A stretch of 64,000 nt of DNA from Pseudomonadota bacterium (GCA_021792755.1 JAJYUA010000016.1:1-64000); one strand, 5' to 3'; counted from the stretch's first letter, positions 19,025 to 28,900 are shown. The notes: generated from the letters alone by a model not told the origin. Numbers and translations are program-made.

Positions 19025-22000
19025 CCTTTACCGATTGGGTCGAGCGTCACCGTCGCTCGCTTCTGACGGTTGCGTTCGCGCTTGCGCTCGCGGGCGTCTT
19101 TGCGGCGATCACCCTTCCGGTGGGGCTCTTCCCGGTCACGAGCTTCCCGCGCATCCGCATCGAGGTGAGCACCAGCGCGATGCCGCCGAAGCAGATGCTG
19201 ATCGATGTGACCGAGCCGCTCGAGCGCGTGGCGCGAGCGGTCCCAGGGGCAGAGGACGTCAGCTCGACCACGTCGCGGGGATCCGCGCAGATCTACGTCG
19301 ATTTCCCGTGGGGCTACGACATGAAGGAGGCACTGCTCGCCGTCGACGCGGCCTTCGCCCAGGAGCTGCCGTCCCTGCCGAAGGGCACGACGTACATCGT
19401 GATCCAGATGAGCCCGGACATCCTGATGCCGTTCGTGTCGTACTCTCTGACCTCGAACAAGGTCTCGTACGCGGCGCTCAGGCGGTTGGCGAAGTATCAG
19501 ATCGTGCCGCTCCTCACCGGCATCCCGGGCATCCGCCGGGTGGGCGTGTTGGGCGGGAATACTCCGGAGGTGCAGGTCACGGTCAATCCGGGCGAGCTCT
19601 CGGCCTACGGCCTGACGCTCGCGCAGGTGTCCCGCGCCCTTGCGCAGACCAACGTCATTCGCGCGGTCGGCCGGTTGCAGGACAACGACCTGCTGTACCT
19701 GGCGATCAGCGACAACGCGTTCACTTCGATCGATTCGGTCCGCAACGTCGCACTGCGAGTGGGCCGGGCCGGCGTGGTCCGCCTCGGCGACATCGCCAAG
19801 GTCAGCATGGGGGCGGTGCCGAGGTGGCTGATAGTCGATGACAACGGCCACCCGGGTGTCAATATCAACGTCTATCAGCAAAGCTCCGCCGACTCCCTGA
19901 AGCTCGCCGACGAAGTCAAGCAGAAGCTGGCGGCCTTCATGAAGACCCAGCCGCGGTCCATCCACCTCGACAAGTGGTATGACCAGACGCAGCTCGTGCG
20001 CTCCTCGGTTGCCGCGCTCGAGGAGGCGATCCTGATCGGTCTGGTGTTCGCCGCAATGGTGCTGTTCGCGTTTCTGCGCAGCTGGCGGGTGACGCTGGTG
20101 GCGATGATCGTGGTGCCGCTGTCGGTGCTGATCACGGTGCTGCTGCTGTCGCTGCTCGGCATGACTTTCAATATCATGACGCTGGGCGGCATCGCCGCGG
20201 CGATCGGACTGCTGATCGATGATGTGATCGTCATGGTCGAGCACATCGCCCGCCGCGCGGGGCTGCCCCACATCGTGAACCCGCACGCCACGGTGCTCGA
20301 GGCGGCCAAGCAGTTCTTCGGACCGCTGCTCGGCTCGAGCCTGGCGACCACCATCATCTTCATCCCGCTGGCGTTTCTCTCGGGCGTCACCGGAGCGTTC
20401 TTCAAGTTCCTTTCCCTCACCGTGGCCTCGGCGCTCATCATTTCGCTGCTGCTGACGGCCTTCACCGTGCCGCTGCTCGCTCGCAGCCTCATCGACTTCA
20501 GGACCTTCAAGGATCCCGCTCACGGCCGGGAGACCTGGTTCGTGCGCGCGCACGGACGGCTCCTCGGCAGGCTCTTCGATCGGCCGCTGTGGCTGCTGCC
20601 GGGAGTGGCGGTGCTGCTGCTCATCGGCATTTTTGCCTATGCCCATGTGGGCACCGGCTTCATGCCGCGGATGGACGAGGGCGGCTTCGTGCTCAACTAC
20701 CACACCAAGCCCGGCACCTCCCTCATCGAGTCGAACCGGGAGCTGCTCGAGATCGAGGCGATCCTGAAGAGCGATCCGTATGTCGTCAGCTTCTCGCGGC
20801 GCACCGGCGCCGGGCTGGGCGGTGATCTGAACGCCACCTATGAGGGGGATTTTTTCGTGCGGCTCATCTCCCCGGCGAAGCGGCCGGATATCTGGGCCGT
20901 GATGGAGGAGATCTCGCGCAAGATCACCGCACAGGTGCCCGGTGTCCACTTCGACACCGCGCAGCTGATGAGCGACATGATCGGCGATCTGGTCGGGCGG
21001 CCGCAGCCCGTGGTGGTCACCCTCACCGCCAAGAATCCCGCGGTGCTGCCCGCGGTCGCGAAGCGCGTGGCCGCGGCCATCGCCCAGGTGCCCGACATCC
21101 AGCCGACGTCGGTCAACAGCGGGGTGAGGCCCGCGGGCGATGCTCTCGAGATCCGCGTCAACCGCGCAGCGGCGGCGATGGAGGGCGTGACGGCTCAGGA
21201 GGTGGCGAGCCAGCTGCATCACTACCTCTACGGCGCGGTCGTGACCCGATACCTCGGCGCCGTCCGCCCGGTCGGCGTGCGGCTCTGGCTCGACCCGCCG
21301 CGCAAGAGAATCTATCGCGACGAGCTCGGCAATCTGCCGATCCGCTCCCCGACCGGGCGGATCATGCGCCTTGCCACCGTGGCTCGGGTGAGGTTCGTCG
21401 CCGGGCAGCCCGAGCTCACCCGCAACAACCTCGCGCAGATCGTGCCCGTGACCGCGCGAATCAGCGGCGGACACAGCCTCGGCGGGGCGATCACAGAGGT
21501 GAAAAAAGTCCTTGCCCGGCCTGGACTGATACCCCCGGGGGTGTATTACAGCCTCGGTGGACAGTACAAGCAGGAGCAGGCCGCGGTGCACGGCATGATC
21601 AGGGTATTCGCCGCGGCGTTGGTCGCGGAATTCATCCTGCTGCTGTTCCTGTACGAGCGCTTCTCGCTGCCCGTCATCGTCATCGCGAGCTCGGTGTTCT
21701 CGACGGGCGCGGTGTTCATCGGCCTGTGGCTCACCGGCGTCGAGCTCAACATCACGGCCATGATGGGCATGGTCATGATCGTCGGCATCTCCACCGAGAT
21801 GGCGATCTTCCTCATCTCCGAATACCAGGAGCTCGAGAGGACGATGTCGGCGCGGGAAGCGATCCACCAGGCCGCCCGCAACCGGCTGCGCCCGATCACC
21901 ATGAGCACGCTCGCCATGATCCTGGCGCTGCTGCCGCTCGGGGCGGCGATCAGCGGCTCGGGGGACCAGATGCTGCAGCCGCTCGCCATCGCCATCATCG

Positions 22001-22095
22001 CCGGCGCGCTTCTGGAGCTGCCGCTGGTGCTGCTTGCCATGCCGGTGATCATCGGGCTCACCACTCACCGCGCGGCGGTGCCCGCGCGCGACTGA
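19021..22095 (+). CDS. RND efflux transporter permease
   Basis: A 1024-residue proton-driven RND pump: twelve transmembrane helices in two repeats, with large periplasmic loops between TM1-2 and TM7-8. The TM4 proton-relay pair is Asp400-Asp401 in GLLIDDVIVMVEH. TM1 (SLLTVAFALALAGVFAAITL) and a late segment (MMGMVMIVGISTEMAIFLI) are clear. It starts at a GTG overlapping the adaptor stop by 4 bp. With the preceding two genes it completes a tripartite pump, and the divergent two-component system suggests inducible expression. Substrate is unresolved; the TM4 motif is DDVIVMVEH, and no Cus-type methionine ladder was recognised. Confidence 0.93.
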   Translation: MTFTDWVERHRRSLLTVAFALALAGVFAAITLPVGLFPVTSFPRIRIEVSTSAMPPKQMLIDVTEPLERVARAVPGAEDVSSTTSRGSAQIYVDFPWGYDMKEALLAVDAAFAQELPSLPKGTTYIVIQMSPDILMPFVSYSLTSNKVSYAALRRLAKYQIVPLLTGIPGIRRVGVLGGNTPEVQVTVNPGELSAYGLTLAQVSRALAQTNVIRAVGRLQDNDLLYLAISDNAFTSIDSVRNVALRVGRAGVVRLGDIAKVSMGAVPRWLIVDDNGHPGVNINVYQQSSADSLKLADEVKQKLAAFMKTQPRSIHLDKWYDQTQLVRSSVAALEEAILIGLVFAAMVLFAFLRSWRVTLVAMIVVPLSVLITVLLLSLLGMTFNIMTLGGIAAAIGLLIDDVIVMVEHIARRAGLPHIVNPHATVLEAAKQFFGPLLGSSLATTIIFIPLAFLSGVTGAFFKFLSLTVASALIISLLLTAFTVPLLARSLIDFRTFKDPAHGRETWFVRAHGRLLGRLFDRPLWLLPGVAVLLLIGIFAYAHVGTGFMPRMDEGGFVLNYHTKPGTSLIESNRELLEIEAILKSDPYVVSFSRRTGAGLGGDLNATYEGDFFVRLISPAKRPDIWAVMEEISRKITAQVPGVHFDTAQLMSDMIGDLVGRPQPVVVTLTAKNPAVLPAVAKRVAAAIAQVPDIQPTSVNSGVRPAGDALEIRVNRAAAAMEGVTAQEVASQLHHYLYGAVVTRYLGAVRPVGVRLWLDPPRKRIYRDELGNLPIRSPTGRIMRLATVARVRFVAGQPELTRNNLAQIVPVTARISGGHSLGGAITEVKKVLARPGLIPPGVYYSLGGQYKQEQAAVHGMIRVFAAALVAEFILLLFLYERFSLPVIVIASSVFSTGAVFIGLWLTGVELNITAMMGMVMIVGISTEMAIFLISEYQELERTMSAREAIHQAARNRLRPITMSTLAMILALLPLGAAISGSGDQMLQPLAIAIIAGALLELPLVLLAMPVIIGLTTHRAAVPARD

Positions 22096-22123
22096 TCGTC
22101 CGCGGCGTCGTGAGCGGCCTGCG

Positions 22124-22978
22124 CTAGGCGCTCCAGAGCCCGCTCGTGCGACGGGCAAGGCCATCGGCCTCGAGCTTCAGCAGGTGTGCGAGCAGGGAGC
22201 GCTCGGCGAGCGCATGACGCTGCGCGGGCACGTCGTCGTAGACTCTTGAGACCAGGGAAGGGAGGTCCCACGGTGTTGCTTCCCGCAGCGCCGCGAGCAC
22301 TTTGGCTTCACGCCGCAGGCGGTGGCGAATCAGGGCGCGCACGGCCTCGCGGGGCTGCGGCATCAGGGTGCCGTGCCCAGGCGCGAGGTACCGCAGGTCT
22401 TCCCCGAGCAGGCGCTCGAGGGAGGCAAGATAGGCGCTCATGTCGCCGTCGGGCGGATCGATGAGCACCGTGGAGCCCTGGATCACGTGATCGCCCGTGA
22501 ACAGCAGCCGCTCTTCCTCGAGCAGGTAACAAAGGTGATTGGAGGCGTGTCCCGGGGTGTGGATCACGCGCAGCGTCATGTCCTCCCCCACCCTCAGGCG
22601 ATCCCCGTCCTCGGGCTGCAGGCCGGGTTGGAAGGAGGTATCCTGCCCGCGCGCCCGCGCGCTCATGCGCCCGATCAGCTCGGCGCCCGTGGCCGATTGC
22701 AGCGCGAGCGCGCCGGGTGAGTGATCCGGGTGAGTGTGCGTGACCAGGATGCGTTCGATGCGGCCCGGTGCGGCGGCGAGCAGCGCCCGCAGGTGTCGCT
22801 CGCCGGCCGGTCCGGGGTCCACGACCGCCCAGCGGTCCCCTCTCCCGAGCAGATAGCTGTTGGTCCCCGGGCCGGTCATGACGCCGGGGTTGGCGCAGGT
22901 GAGCCGCCAGACCTTTTCCGTCAGCCTCACCGGCTCTTCGGGCCGGATCGGGATGCTCTGCGCGGACTCGCTCATCAC
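22124..22978 (-). CDS. MBL-fold metallo-hydrolase (LACTB2-like)
   Basis: A 284-residue metallo-beta-lactamase-fold hydrolase. The metal-binding motif HTHPDHSPG, the second histidine in HTPGHASNHL, the aspartate in LLFTGDHVIQGS and the late histidine in LAPGHG form the standard two-metal site. A C-terminal helical segment (VRALIRHRLRREAKVLAAL) matches LACTB2-like enzymes that act on RNA or thioesters. It lacks the ETHE1 pattern, so it is not called a persulfide dioxygenase. It is transcribed in the same direction as the Old Yellow Enzyme and the BigR-type repressor and may be the last gene of that set (44-bp gap). Two consecutive Met codons make the exact start ambiguous by one codon. Confidence 0.85.
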   Translation of the reverse strand: MMSESAQSIPIRPEEPVRLTEKVWRLTCANPGVMTGPGTNSYLLGRGDRWAVVDPGPAGERHLRALLAAAPGRIERILVTHTHPDHSPGALALQSATGAELIGRMSARARGQDTSFQPGLQPEDGDRLRVGEDMTLRVIHTPGHASNHLCYLLEEERLLFTGDHVIQGSTVLIDPPDGDMSAYLASLERLLGEDLRYLAPGHGTLMPQPREAVRALIRHRLRREAKVLAALREATPWDLPSLVSRVYDDVPAQRHALAERSLLAHLLKLEADGLARRTSGLWSA

Positions 22979-23022
22979 TCTGGAGAATTCCGCTGCGCGG
23001 CCGCCTGCCTGCGCAGGCCGCC

Positions 23023-24078
23023 TCAGCCCGTCAGGGCGGGATAGTCGGTGTAGCCGGCCGGTCCGCCGCCGTAGAACAGCTCCGGCCTCGGGTCGTTGAG
23101 CGGCGCGCCGCTGCGGAAACGCTCCACGAGATCCGGATTGGCGATGAAGAGCTTGCCGAAGGCGACCGCGTCCGCCTCACCGCGGTCGAGCAGGCACTGG
23201 GCGCTCGACCGCGTCAGTTTCTCGTTGGCGATGAATACCCCGCCGAAGGCGGCCTTGAGCCGCGGGCCGATGCGCCCGTCCTGCGCGTGCTCGCGCGCGA
23301 ACAGGAACGCGATCCTGCGCCGGGACAGCTCCCGCGCCACGTGGCCGAAGGTCGCCTCGCGGTCGGAGTCGCCCATGGAGTGCGAATCGCCCCGCGGCGC
23401 CAGATGCACCCCGACTCGTCCGGGCCCCCAGATGCCGATCGCCGCATCGGTCGCCTCGAGCAGCAGCCGGGCGCGGTTTTCCACCGACCCGCCGTAGTCG
23501 TCATCCCGGCGGTTGGCGCGGTCCTGCAGGAACTGGTCGAGCAGGTAGCCGTTGGCGCCGTGCAGCTCGACCCCGTCGAAGCCGGCGCGCTCGGCATTCT
23601 GCGCCCCGCGGGCAAAGGCGGCGATGATCCCCGGGATCTCCTCGCGCTCAAGCGCGCGCGGCACGACGTAAGGCGTCTTGGGCCTGATCAGGCTCACATG
23701 GCCTTCGGGCGCAATGGCGCTCGGGGCCACGGGAAGCGCGCCGTCGAGGAACACGGGGTGCGACACCCTGCCGACGTGCCAAAGCTGCAGGAAGATCCGC
23801 CCGCCCGCCTCGTGGACCGCGCCGGTCACCTGACGCCAGCCCGCCACTTGCTCATCCGACCAGATGCCCGGTGTGTCGGCATAACCCACGCCCATCGGGG
23901 TCACCACGGTGGCCTCCGAGATGATGAGGCCCGCCGAGGCCCTCTGGCGATAGTACTCGGCCATCAACTCGTTGGGCACGCGCCGGCCACCGGCCCGGGA
24001 GCGCGTCAGCGGCGCCATGACGATGCGGTTGGGGAGCGTGAGCTCGCCCACGGCGAGCGGATCGAACAGGGAGGGCAT
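23023..24078 (-). CDS. Alkene reductase, Old Yellow Enzyme family
   Basis: An FMN-dependent ene-reductase of the NemA/OYE family (351 residues), reducing activated C=C bonds such as those in enones, maleimides or nitro-esters with NAD(P)H. Diagnostic segments are PLTRSRAGGRRVPNELMAEY, GGRIFLQLWHVGRVSHP, the active-site and FMN region VELHGANGYLLDQFLQDRAN, and the C-terminal phosphate-binding AVAFGKLFIANPDLVERF. The start MPSLFDPLAVGELTL at 24078 matches the family; a longer reading to 24123 adds nothing. It lies 51 bp downstream of the BigR-type repressor on the same strand, suggesting co-transcription. Confidence 0.92.
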   Translation of the reverse strand: MPSLFDPLAVGELTLPNRIVMAPLTRSRAGGRRVPNELMAEYYRQRASAGLIISEATVVTPMGVGYADTPGIWSDEQVAGWRQVTGAVHEAGGRIFLQLWHVGRVSHPVFLDGALPVAPSAIAPEGHVSLIRPKTPYVVPRALEREEIPGIIAAFARGAQNAERAGFDGVELHGANGYLLDQFLQDRANRRDDDYGGSVENRARLLLEATDAAIGIWGPGRVGVHLAPRGDSHSMGDSDREATFGHVARELSRRRIAFLFAREHAQDGRIGPRLKAAFGGVFIANEKLTRSSAQCLLDRGEADAVAFGKLFIANPDLVERFRSGAPLNDPRPELFYGGGPAGYTDYPALTG

Positions 24079-24129
24079 ACCGGTTTGTGGAAGCTTCAGC
24101 GTGGAATTCCCGTATTGAACCACGGGGGG

Positions 24130-24516
24130 TCAGGCGCTGCAAAATTCCTCGTGAAGCACGCCGAGCACACGTGTGACGAGGCCCGGAGTCAGCGAGTAGT
24201 ACACCGTCTGAGACCGTCGATCCGTGCGCACGACCCCGGCTTTTCGCAGCACCGCGAGATGCTGCGAAAGCGCCGATTGACTGAGCGGCACGCGCTCGTT
24301 GAGCTGTCCCACCGAGAGAGGTCCGGGCACCAGATGACACAGGATCATCAAGCGCTGCTCATTGGCAAGCGCCCGCAGCACGCCTGCCGCCTGGACGCAA
24401 TGCGGCTGCATCTCCAGGGCGGCTCGCTCGAGCGCGCCCGAAGGGGAGGCCTCGTGTCGGCGGCCCATGTACGTGGCGAACTCGCGGTGGGTGCTCACGT
24501 GCCGAGTGTAATTCAT
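24130..24516 (-). CDS. bigR: BigR/YgaV-like ArsR-family thiol-switch repressor
   Basis: A 128-residue winged-helix repressor of the ArsR family, closest in pattern to BigR, which releases DNA when sulfide or polysulfide oxidises two cysteines. The helix-turn-helix reads LSVGQLNERVPLSQSALSQH and the wing TDRRSQTVYYSL. Cys60 (RLMILCHL) and Cys126 (HEEFC) are 66 residues apart, the same spacing as the Cys42/Cys108 pair described for Xylella BigR; Cys40 is extra. It is divergent from a YgaP-like/RND/sulfide:quinone oxidoreductase operon, with an inverted repeat in the promoter between them. The N-terminal 35 residues exceed the usual BigR length, so a start at Met17 or Met36 is also possible. Confidence 0.9.
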   Translation of the reverse strand: MNYTRHVSTHREFATYMGRRHEASPSGALERAALEMQPHCVQAAGVLRALANEQRLMILCHLVPGPLSVGQLNERVPLSQSALSQHLAVLRKAGVVRTDRRSQTVYYSLTPGLVTRVLGVLHEEFCSA

Positions 24517-24534
24517 GCGCCAGAAAATTACTAC

Positions 24535-24562
24535 TTGCTAATTTAGAAACTACTAATATACT
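24535..24562 (+). promoter_or_regulatory. Sigma-70 promoter with repressor-like inverted repeat
   Basis: TTGCTA (24535-24540) and TATACT (24557-24562) are separated by 16 bp. The spacer contains the inverted repeat TTAGAAACTACTAA (24543-24556). A direct repeat ACTACT occurs at 24530 and 24549. This AT-rich island interrupts GC-rich DNA. AT-rich palindromes are typical BigR/ArsR targets, and one lying exactly between -35 and -10 would block polymerase, so it is the predicted BigR operator for the rightward operon and perhaps for bigR itself. Confidence 0.65.
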
Positions 24563-24615
24563 TTGCCATACACCCTCACGCCGCATTCCGTCCGGCGCCG
24601 CTCGGGAGGCCGCTT

Positions 24616-24816
24616 ATGTCGATCGACCGCATTGTCTTCGCTTTCGCCGGGACCGTGGTGCTCGCGGGCACCTTGCTCGGCTGGATCGCCAATCCCTGGT
24701 GGCTGCTGCTGCCGCTGTTCGTGGGCGCCAACATGCTGCAGGCGGCCTTCACCGGCTGGTGTCCGCTCGCGATGTTGCTGAAGCGCCTCGGGGTCAAGCC
24801 GGGCGCCGCGTTCTGA
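24616..24816 (+). CDS. YgaP-like transmembrane protein (DUF2892)
   Basis: A 66-residue protein consisting of two hydrophobic helices (IVFAFAGTVVLAGTLLGWIA and WWLLLPLFVGANMLQAAF) followed by TGWCPLAMLLKRLGVKPG. This is the membrane part of YgaP/DUF2892 proteins. In E. coli YgaP a cytoplasmic rhodanese domain precedes these helices and is regulated by the BigR homologue YgaV; here the rhodanese domain is absent. The TGWCP cysteine is conserved in the family. GGGAGG sits 8 bases before the ATG. It is the first gene after the predicted BigR operator, which supports a role in sulfide or persulfide stress. Confidence 0.88.
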   Translation: MSIDRIVFAFAGTVVLAGTLLGWIANPWWLLLPLFVGANMLQAAFTGWCPLAMLLKRLGVKPGAAF

Positions 24817-24842
24817 GCCGGGCCGCGCAAGGCAGGCGACAC

Positions 24843-25916
24843 ATGGCTCAGGTCAGATTCAGGCTGGCGGCCGCGCTGGCGGCCGGGGTGCTCGCAGGAT
24901 GCGGTGCGCGGCCCGCGCCGCCGCCGCCCCGGGCCGAGGCGCCGTTGGCGTCGGTGCTCCTTGCGCCGCAACCGATTGCCGCGGAACGGCTTTTCGACGG
25001 CGTGGTGCAGGCCGTCAACCGGGCGACGATGGTCGCTCAGACTTCCGGTCGGGTCGCGGCCGTCTATCGCGATGTCGACGATGTCGTGCCCGCCGGCGCG
25101 TTGCTCATGCGCTTGCGCGCGACCATGCAACGGGCGGCTCTACTGAAGGCGCAGGCCGCCCTGCGCGCCGCCAGCGCCCGCGCCAGGGAGGCGCAAACCC
25201 GCTTCAGACGCATTCTCGACATGTACGATCAGCGGGTCGTGCCGAAGGCGGACTTCGACCGGGTGAGGGCCGAGCGGGACGCCGCGGTCGCCCGGATGCA
25301 TGCGGCCCGCGCCGCGCTCGAGAGCGCCGCCGAGGGCGTCGACTATACCGAGATCCGCGCCCCGTACGCGGCCGTCATCCTCGAGCGTCTGGTGCAGGTC
25401 GGGGAGGCGGTGGCGCCGGGCACGCCGCTGGTGAAGGTGGCGTCACTGAAGGACCTGCGGGTCGTCGTGAGCATTCCCCAGTCGCTTGCCGCCACGGTGC
25501 GCCGGGCGGGCAAGGCGGTGGTGTATGTCGGCGGCCGTCGCATCAGCGCGCTGCGGGTGACGGTGTTTCCCGCGGCATCCGCGCTGTCGAACACGTTTCG
25601 CGTCCGCCTGGCGTTGCCGGCCGGCATCCGCGGGCTGTATCCCGGCATGCTCGTGCGCACGGCATTCCTGACCGGCGTGCATCGGCGGCTGCTGGTGCCC
25701 AGTGGCGCCGTCGTGAGGCGCAGCGCGGTCACCGCAGTCTATCTCGTTCAGCCGAACGGCAACGTGCTCATGCAGCAGGTGCGCCTCGGAGAGCGTCGCG
25801 GCAATCGCATCGAGGTGCTCTCGGGCCTGATGGCGGGCGATCGTGTGGCGCTCGATCCTCTCGCGGCCATGCAGCGTCTCGAGCCCTTCCCGGCCATGTC
25901 AGGAACGGTGCGATGA
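24843..25916 (+). CDS. RND efflux adaptor, lipoprotein, in the BigR/SQR operon
   Basis: A 357-residue membrane-fusion protein. The signal sequence ends in the lipobox VLAGCGARP, predicting a lipid anchor. The first lipoyl half (SGRVAAVYRDVDDVVPAGAL), a coiled-coil hairpin (about residues 95-165), the second lipoyl half (IRAPYAAVILERLVQVGEAV), a beta-barrel and a C-terminal membrane-proximal domain (LVPSGAVVRRSAVTAVYLV) are in order. The ATG at 24843 is 26 bp after the YgaP-like stop. The RND permease follows at 25954. The hairpin RILDMYDQRVVPKADFDRVR is typical of AcrA-class adaptors. Confidence 0.92.
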   Translation: MAQVRFRLAAALAAGVLAGCGARPAPPPPRAEAPLASVLLAPQPIAAERLFDGVVQAVNRATMVAQTSGRVAAVYRDVDDVVPAGALLMRLRATMQRAALLKAQAALRAASARAREAQTRFRRILDMYDQRVVPKADFDRVRAERDAAVARMHAARAALESAAEGVDYTEIRAPYAAVILERLVQVGEAVAPGTPLVKVASLKDLRVVVSIPQSLAATVRRAGKAVVYVGGRRISALRVTVFPAASALSNTFRVRLALPAGIRGLYPGMLVRTAFLTGVHRRLLVPSGAVVRRSAVTAVYLVQPNGNVLMQQVRLGERRGNRIEVLSGLMAGDRVALDPLAAMQRLEPFPAMSGTVR

Positions 25917-25953
25917 GCGCCCTTGTCTCGCCTGCCCCGGCCGGGGGCCGCGC

Positions 25954-28900
25954 ATGAGCGAGAAGCTCGGCTTCAGCGGGCGCCTGGCGAGCCGCTTCCT
26001 GCACAACCAGATCACCCCGCTGCTCGCGATTCTCGCGGTGGGCTTGGGGCTGTTTGCGCTCGCCGTCACCCCGCGCCAGGAAGACCCCGACATCAATGTC
26101 ACGTTCGCCAACGTGTTCGTTCCCTTTCCCGGGGCCTCCTCGCGGCAGGTGGAGCGCCAGGTCACCGCGCCTCTCGAGCAGGTGCTCGACTCGATCCGCG
26201 GTATCAAGCACATCTACTCCGTGTCGCGCCCAGGGCTCGCCGTCCTGACAGTGCAGTACAAAGTCGGCCAGCCGCGCACCACCGCCATCGTGCGCCTGTA
26301 CAACGCCATCTATTCGCATCGCGACCTGTGGCCGCCCAACTCCGGCATCCTGAGGCCGCTCGTACGGCCCATGGGCATCGATGATGTCCCCTTCATGACG
26401 CTGACGCTGTGGACGACCGATCGCAGCCGCGGCTCCTACCAGCTCGGGGAGGTGGCGCGCGCCATCGAGACTCAGCTGCAGCGCGTACCCGGCACGCGCA
26501 AGGTCTCCACGATCGGGGCGCCCGAGAGCCTGGTGCGCGTGCGCCTCGATCCGGGCAAGCTCGCCGCCTACGGACTCGCCGCCGGTGACATCGAGCGCTC
26601 GCTCCGGGCGGCCAACCTCGCGCTGCAGGCCGGCTCGCTCATCGGGGACGATCGGGTGGTGCCGGTGCAGGCCGGCCAGTTCCTCGCCAGCCGCGACGAG
26701 GTGGCCAACCTCGTGGTGGGCGTGCATGAGGGACGGCCCGTATATCTGGCCGACCTCGCCGAGGTGTCCTTTCAGCCCGATGCGCCGCATTCGTACGTGT
26801 GGTTCGGCACCGGCCCGGGTGCCGCCCGCCGCAGGCTGCCCGAGGTGAGCTACGCGCCCGCCGTCACCATCGCCATCGCCAAGAAGACGGGCACGAACGC
26901 GAGCACCATCGCCGATGAGGTGCTGCGGCGCCTGCACCAGCTGAGCGGCACGTATATTCCCGCGGGAGTACACGTCACCGTCACGCGCAACTACGGGCAC
27001 AGTGCCGACGAGAAGGCGATGAAGCTCATCGAGAAGCTCATCGAAGCCACCCTCTCGGTCGTCCTGCTCGTCTTTCTCACCATGGGCCGGCGTGAGGCGG
27101 CGGTGGTGGGCACGGCGGTCGGCGTCACCCTGATGGCGACGCTGTTCGCCTCGTGGGCGTGGGGATTCACCATCAACCGGGTGTCGCTGTTCGCGCTGAT
27201 CTTCTCGATCGGCATCCTGGTCGACGATGCGATCGTGGTGGTCGAGAACGTCCACCGGCACATGCGCCTCGGTGGCGGCACGTTGAGCGACATCATTCCA
27301 GTGGCGGTCGATGAGGTGGGCGGACCGACCATTCTAGCCACCTTCACGGTGATCGCCGCGCTCATGCCCATGGCCTTCGTCGGCGGAATGATGGGGCCCT
27401 ACATGAGTCCCATTCCGATCAACGCCAGCTCCGGCATGCTGATCTCGCTCGCCGTGGCGCTGATGTTCACTCCCTGGCTGTGTCGCAAGCTCCTCGCGCA
27501 CAGCCACATTCCCGCCACCGAGCATGCCGCGCCGCCGCCCCTGCTCAGGTTGTTCCAGCGCCTGGTGGGGCCGTTTCTCGCCGGCGCCAAGGGCCGCACG
27601 CGGCGCCGCTGGCTCTTTGGGGCGATCGTGGCGGCCATTTCGCTGGCGATAGGCCTGGTGATCGTCAAGGCGGTGGTGCTGAAGATGCTGCCCTTCGACA
27701 ACATGTCGGAGTTCGAGGTGGTGGTCGAGATGCCGGTCGGCACCACCGTCGAGACCACCGCCCGCGTGCTCGATGCGCTCGCGCAAGTCATCGCGCGAGT
27801 GCCGCAGGTGAGCGACTACCAGGTCTATGCGGGCACGCATGCGCCCGTCAATTTCAACGGCCTGGTGCGCCAGTACTACCTGCGCCGGGGTCCGCGATAC
27901 GGGGAGATCGCCGTGCAGCTCATACCGAAGGACGAGCGCAGCCGCCAGAGTCATGCGATCGCCCTCGCCGTGCGGCCCGCACTGGCCGCGCTCGCCCGCA
28001 GATACGGTGCGTCCCTGCAGGTGGTCGAGGTGCCCCCCGGACCGCCGGTGCTTGCGCCCATCGTGGCGGAGATCTTCGGCCCGAGCTACGCCGTGCAGCG
28101 CCGGCTCGCGCTGCAGATCCGCAAGGTGTTCGACACCACGCCCAATGTCGTCGATACCGACGATACCGTCGAGGCGCATGCCCGGCGCCTGCTCATCGCT
28201 GTCGATCGGCAGAAGGCCGCGCTTCTCGGCGTCTCTCAGGCGCAGATCGCGCGCACGCTCTCGATGGGGCTGCGCGGATATGACGCCACCTACGTGCACA
28301 TCGGCCGGGAGCGGCAGCTGATTCCGGTGAGGCTCGAGCTCTCTCCGGCCAACCAGGCGAGGATCGGCACAGTACTCTCGCTGCGGGTGCGCGCCTCGGA
28401 TGGGGCACTCGTGCCGCTCTCGCAGCTCGTGCGGGTGCGCAAAAGCACATGGGATGGCGCGATTTATCAGAAGGATCTCATGCCGGTAACCTATGTGACG
28501 GGGGACATGGCAGGACCGCTCGACAGTCCCCTGTACGGCATGTTCGACATCTCCGCCCGGCTGCGCCGGTTGAAAGTCGCCGGGCAGACCCTCGAGCAAC
28601 GCTTCATCAGCGTACCGTCCAACCCGAACCGTTTCGCGCTCAAGTGGAGCGGCGAATGGCAGGTCACCTACGAGACCTTCCGTGACATGGGGATCGCCTA
28701 TGGCGCGGGGCTCGCGCTGATCTACCTGCTGATCGTGGCGCAGTTCGGCTCGTACGTGGTGCCGTTCATCATCATGGCGCCGATCCCGCTCACCATCATC
28801 GGGGTGATGCCCGGGCACGCGCTGCTCGGCGATCAGTTCACCGCCACCTCGATGATCGGCATGATCGCGCTCGCCGGCATCATCGTGCGCAATTCCATCC

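Noticed and set aside
18958-22164. 1068-residue minus-strand open frame opposite the first RND permease
   Set aside because: His/Arg/Asp-rich composition with no domain; it mirrors the codon structure of the real gene, as is usual in high-GC DNA. The same applies to long antisense frames at 1827-3641, 10395-12086, 12423-13814, 25768-29169, 33736-36366, 36990-39047, 51777-53990, 58536-60542 and 60917-62695.
22124-22978. MBL-fold protein considered as an ETHE1-type persulfide dioxygenase of the sulfide locus
   Set aside because: Its metal motif and C-terminus fit LACTB2-like hydrolases, and the ETHE1-specific segments are not seen.
24616-24816. YgaP-like protein considered as a rhodanese
   Set aside because: Only the two membrane helices are present; no rhodanese active-site loop exists in the gene or just upstream.
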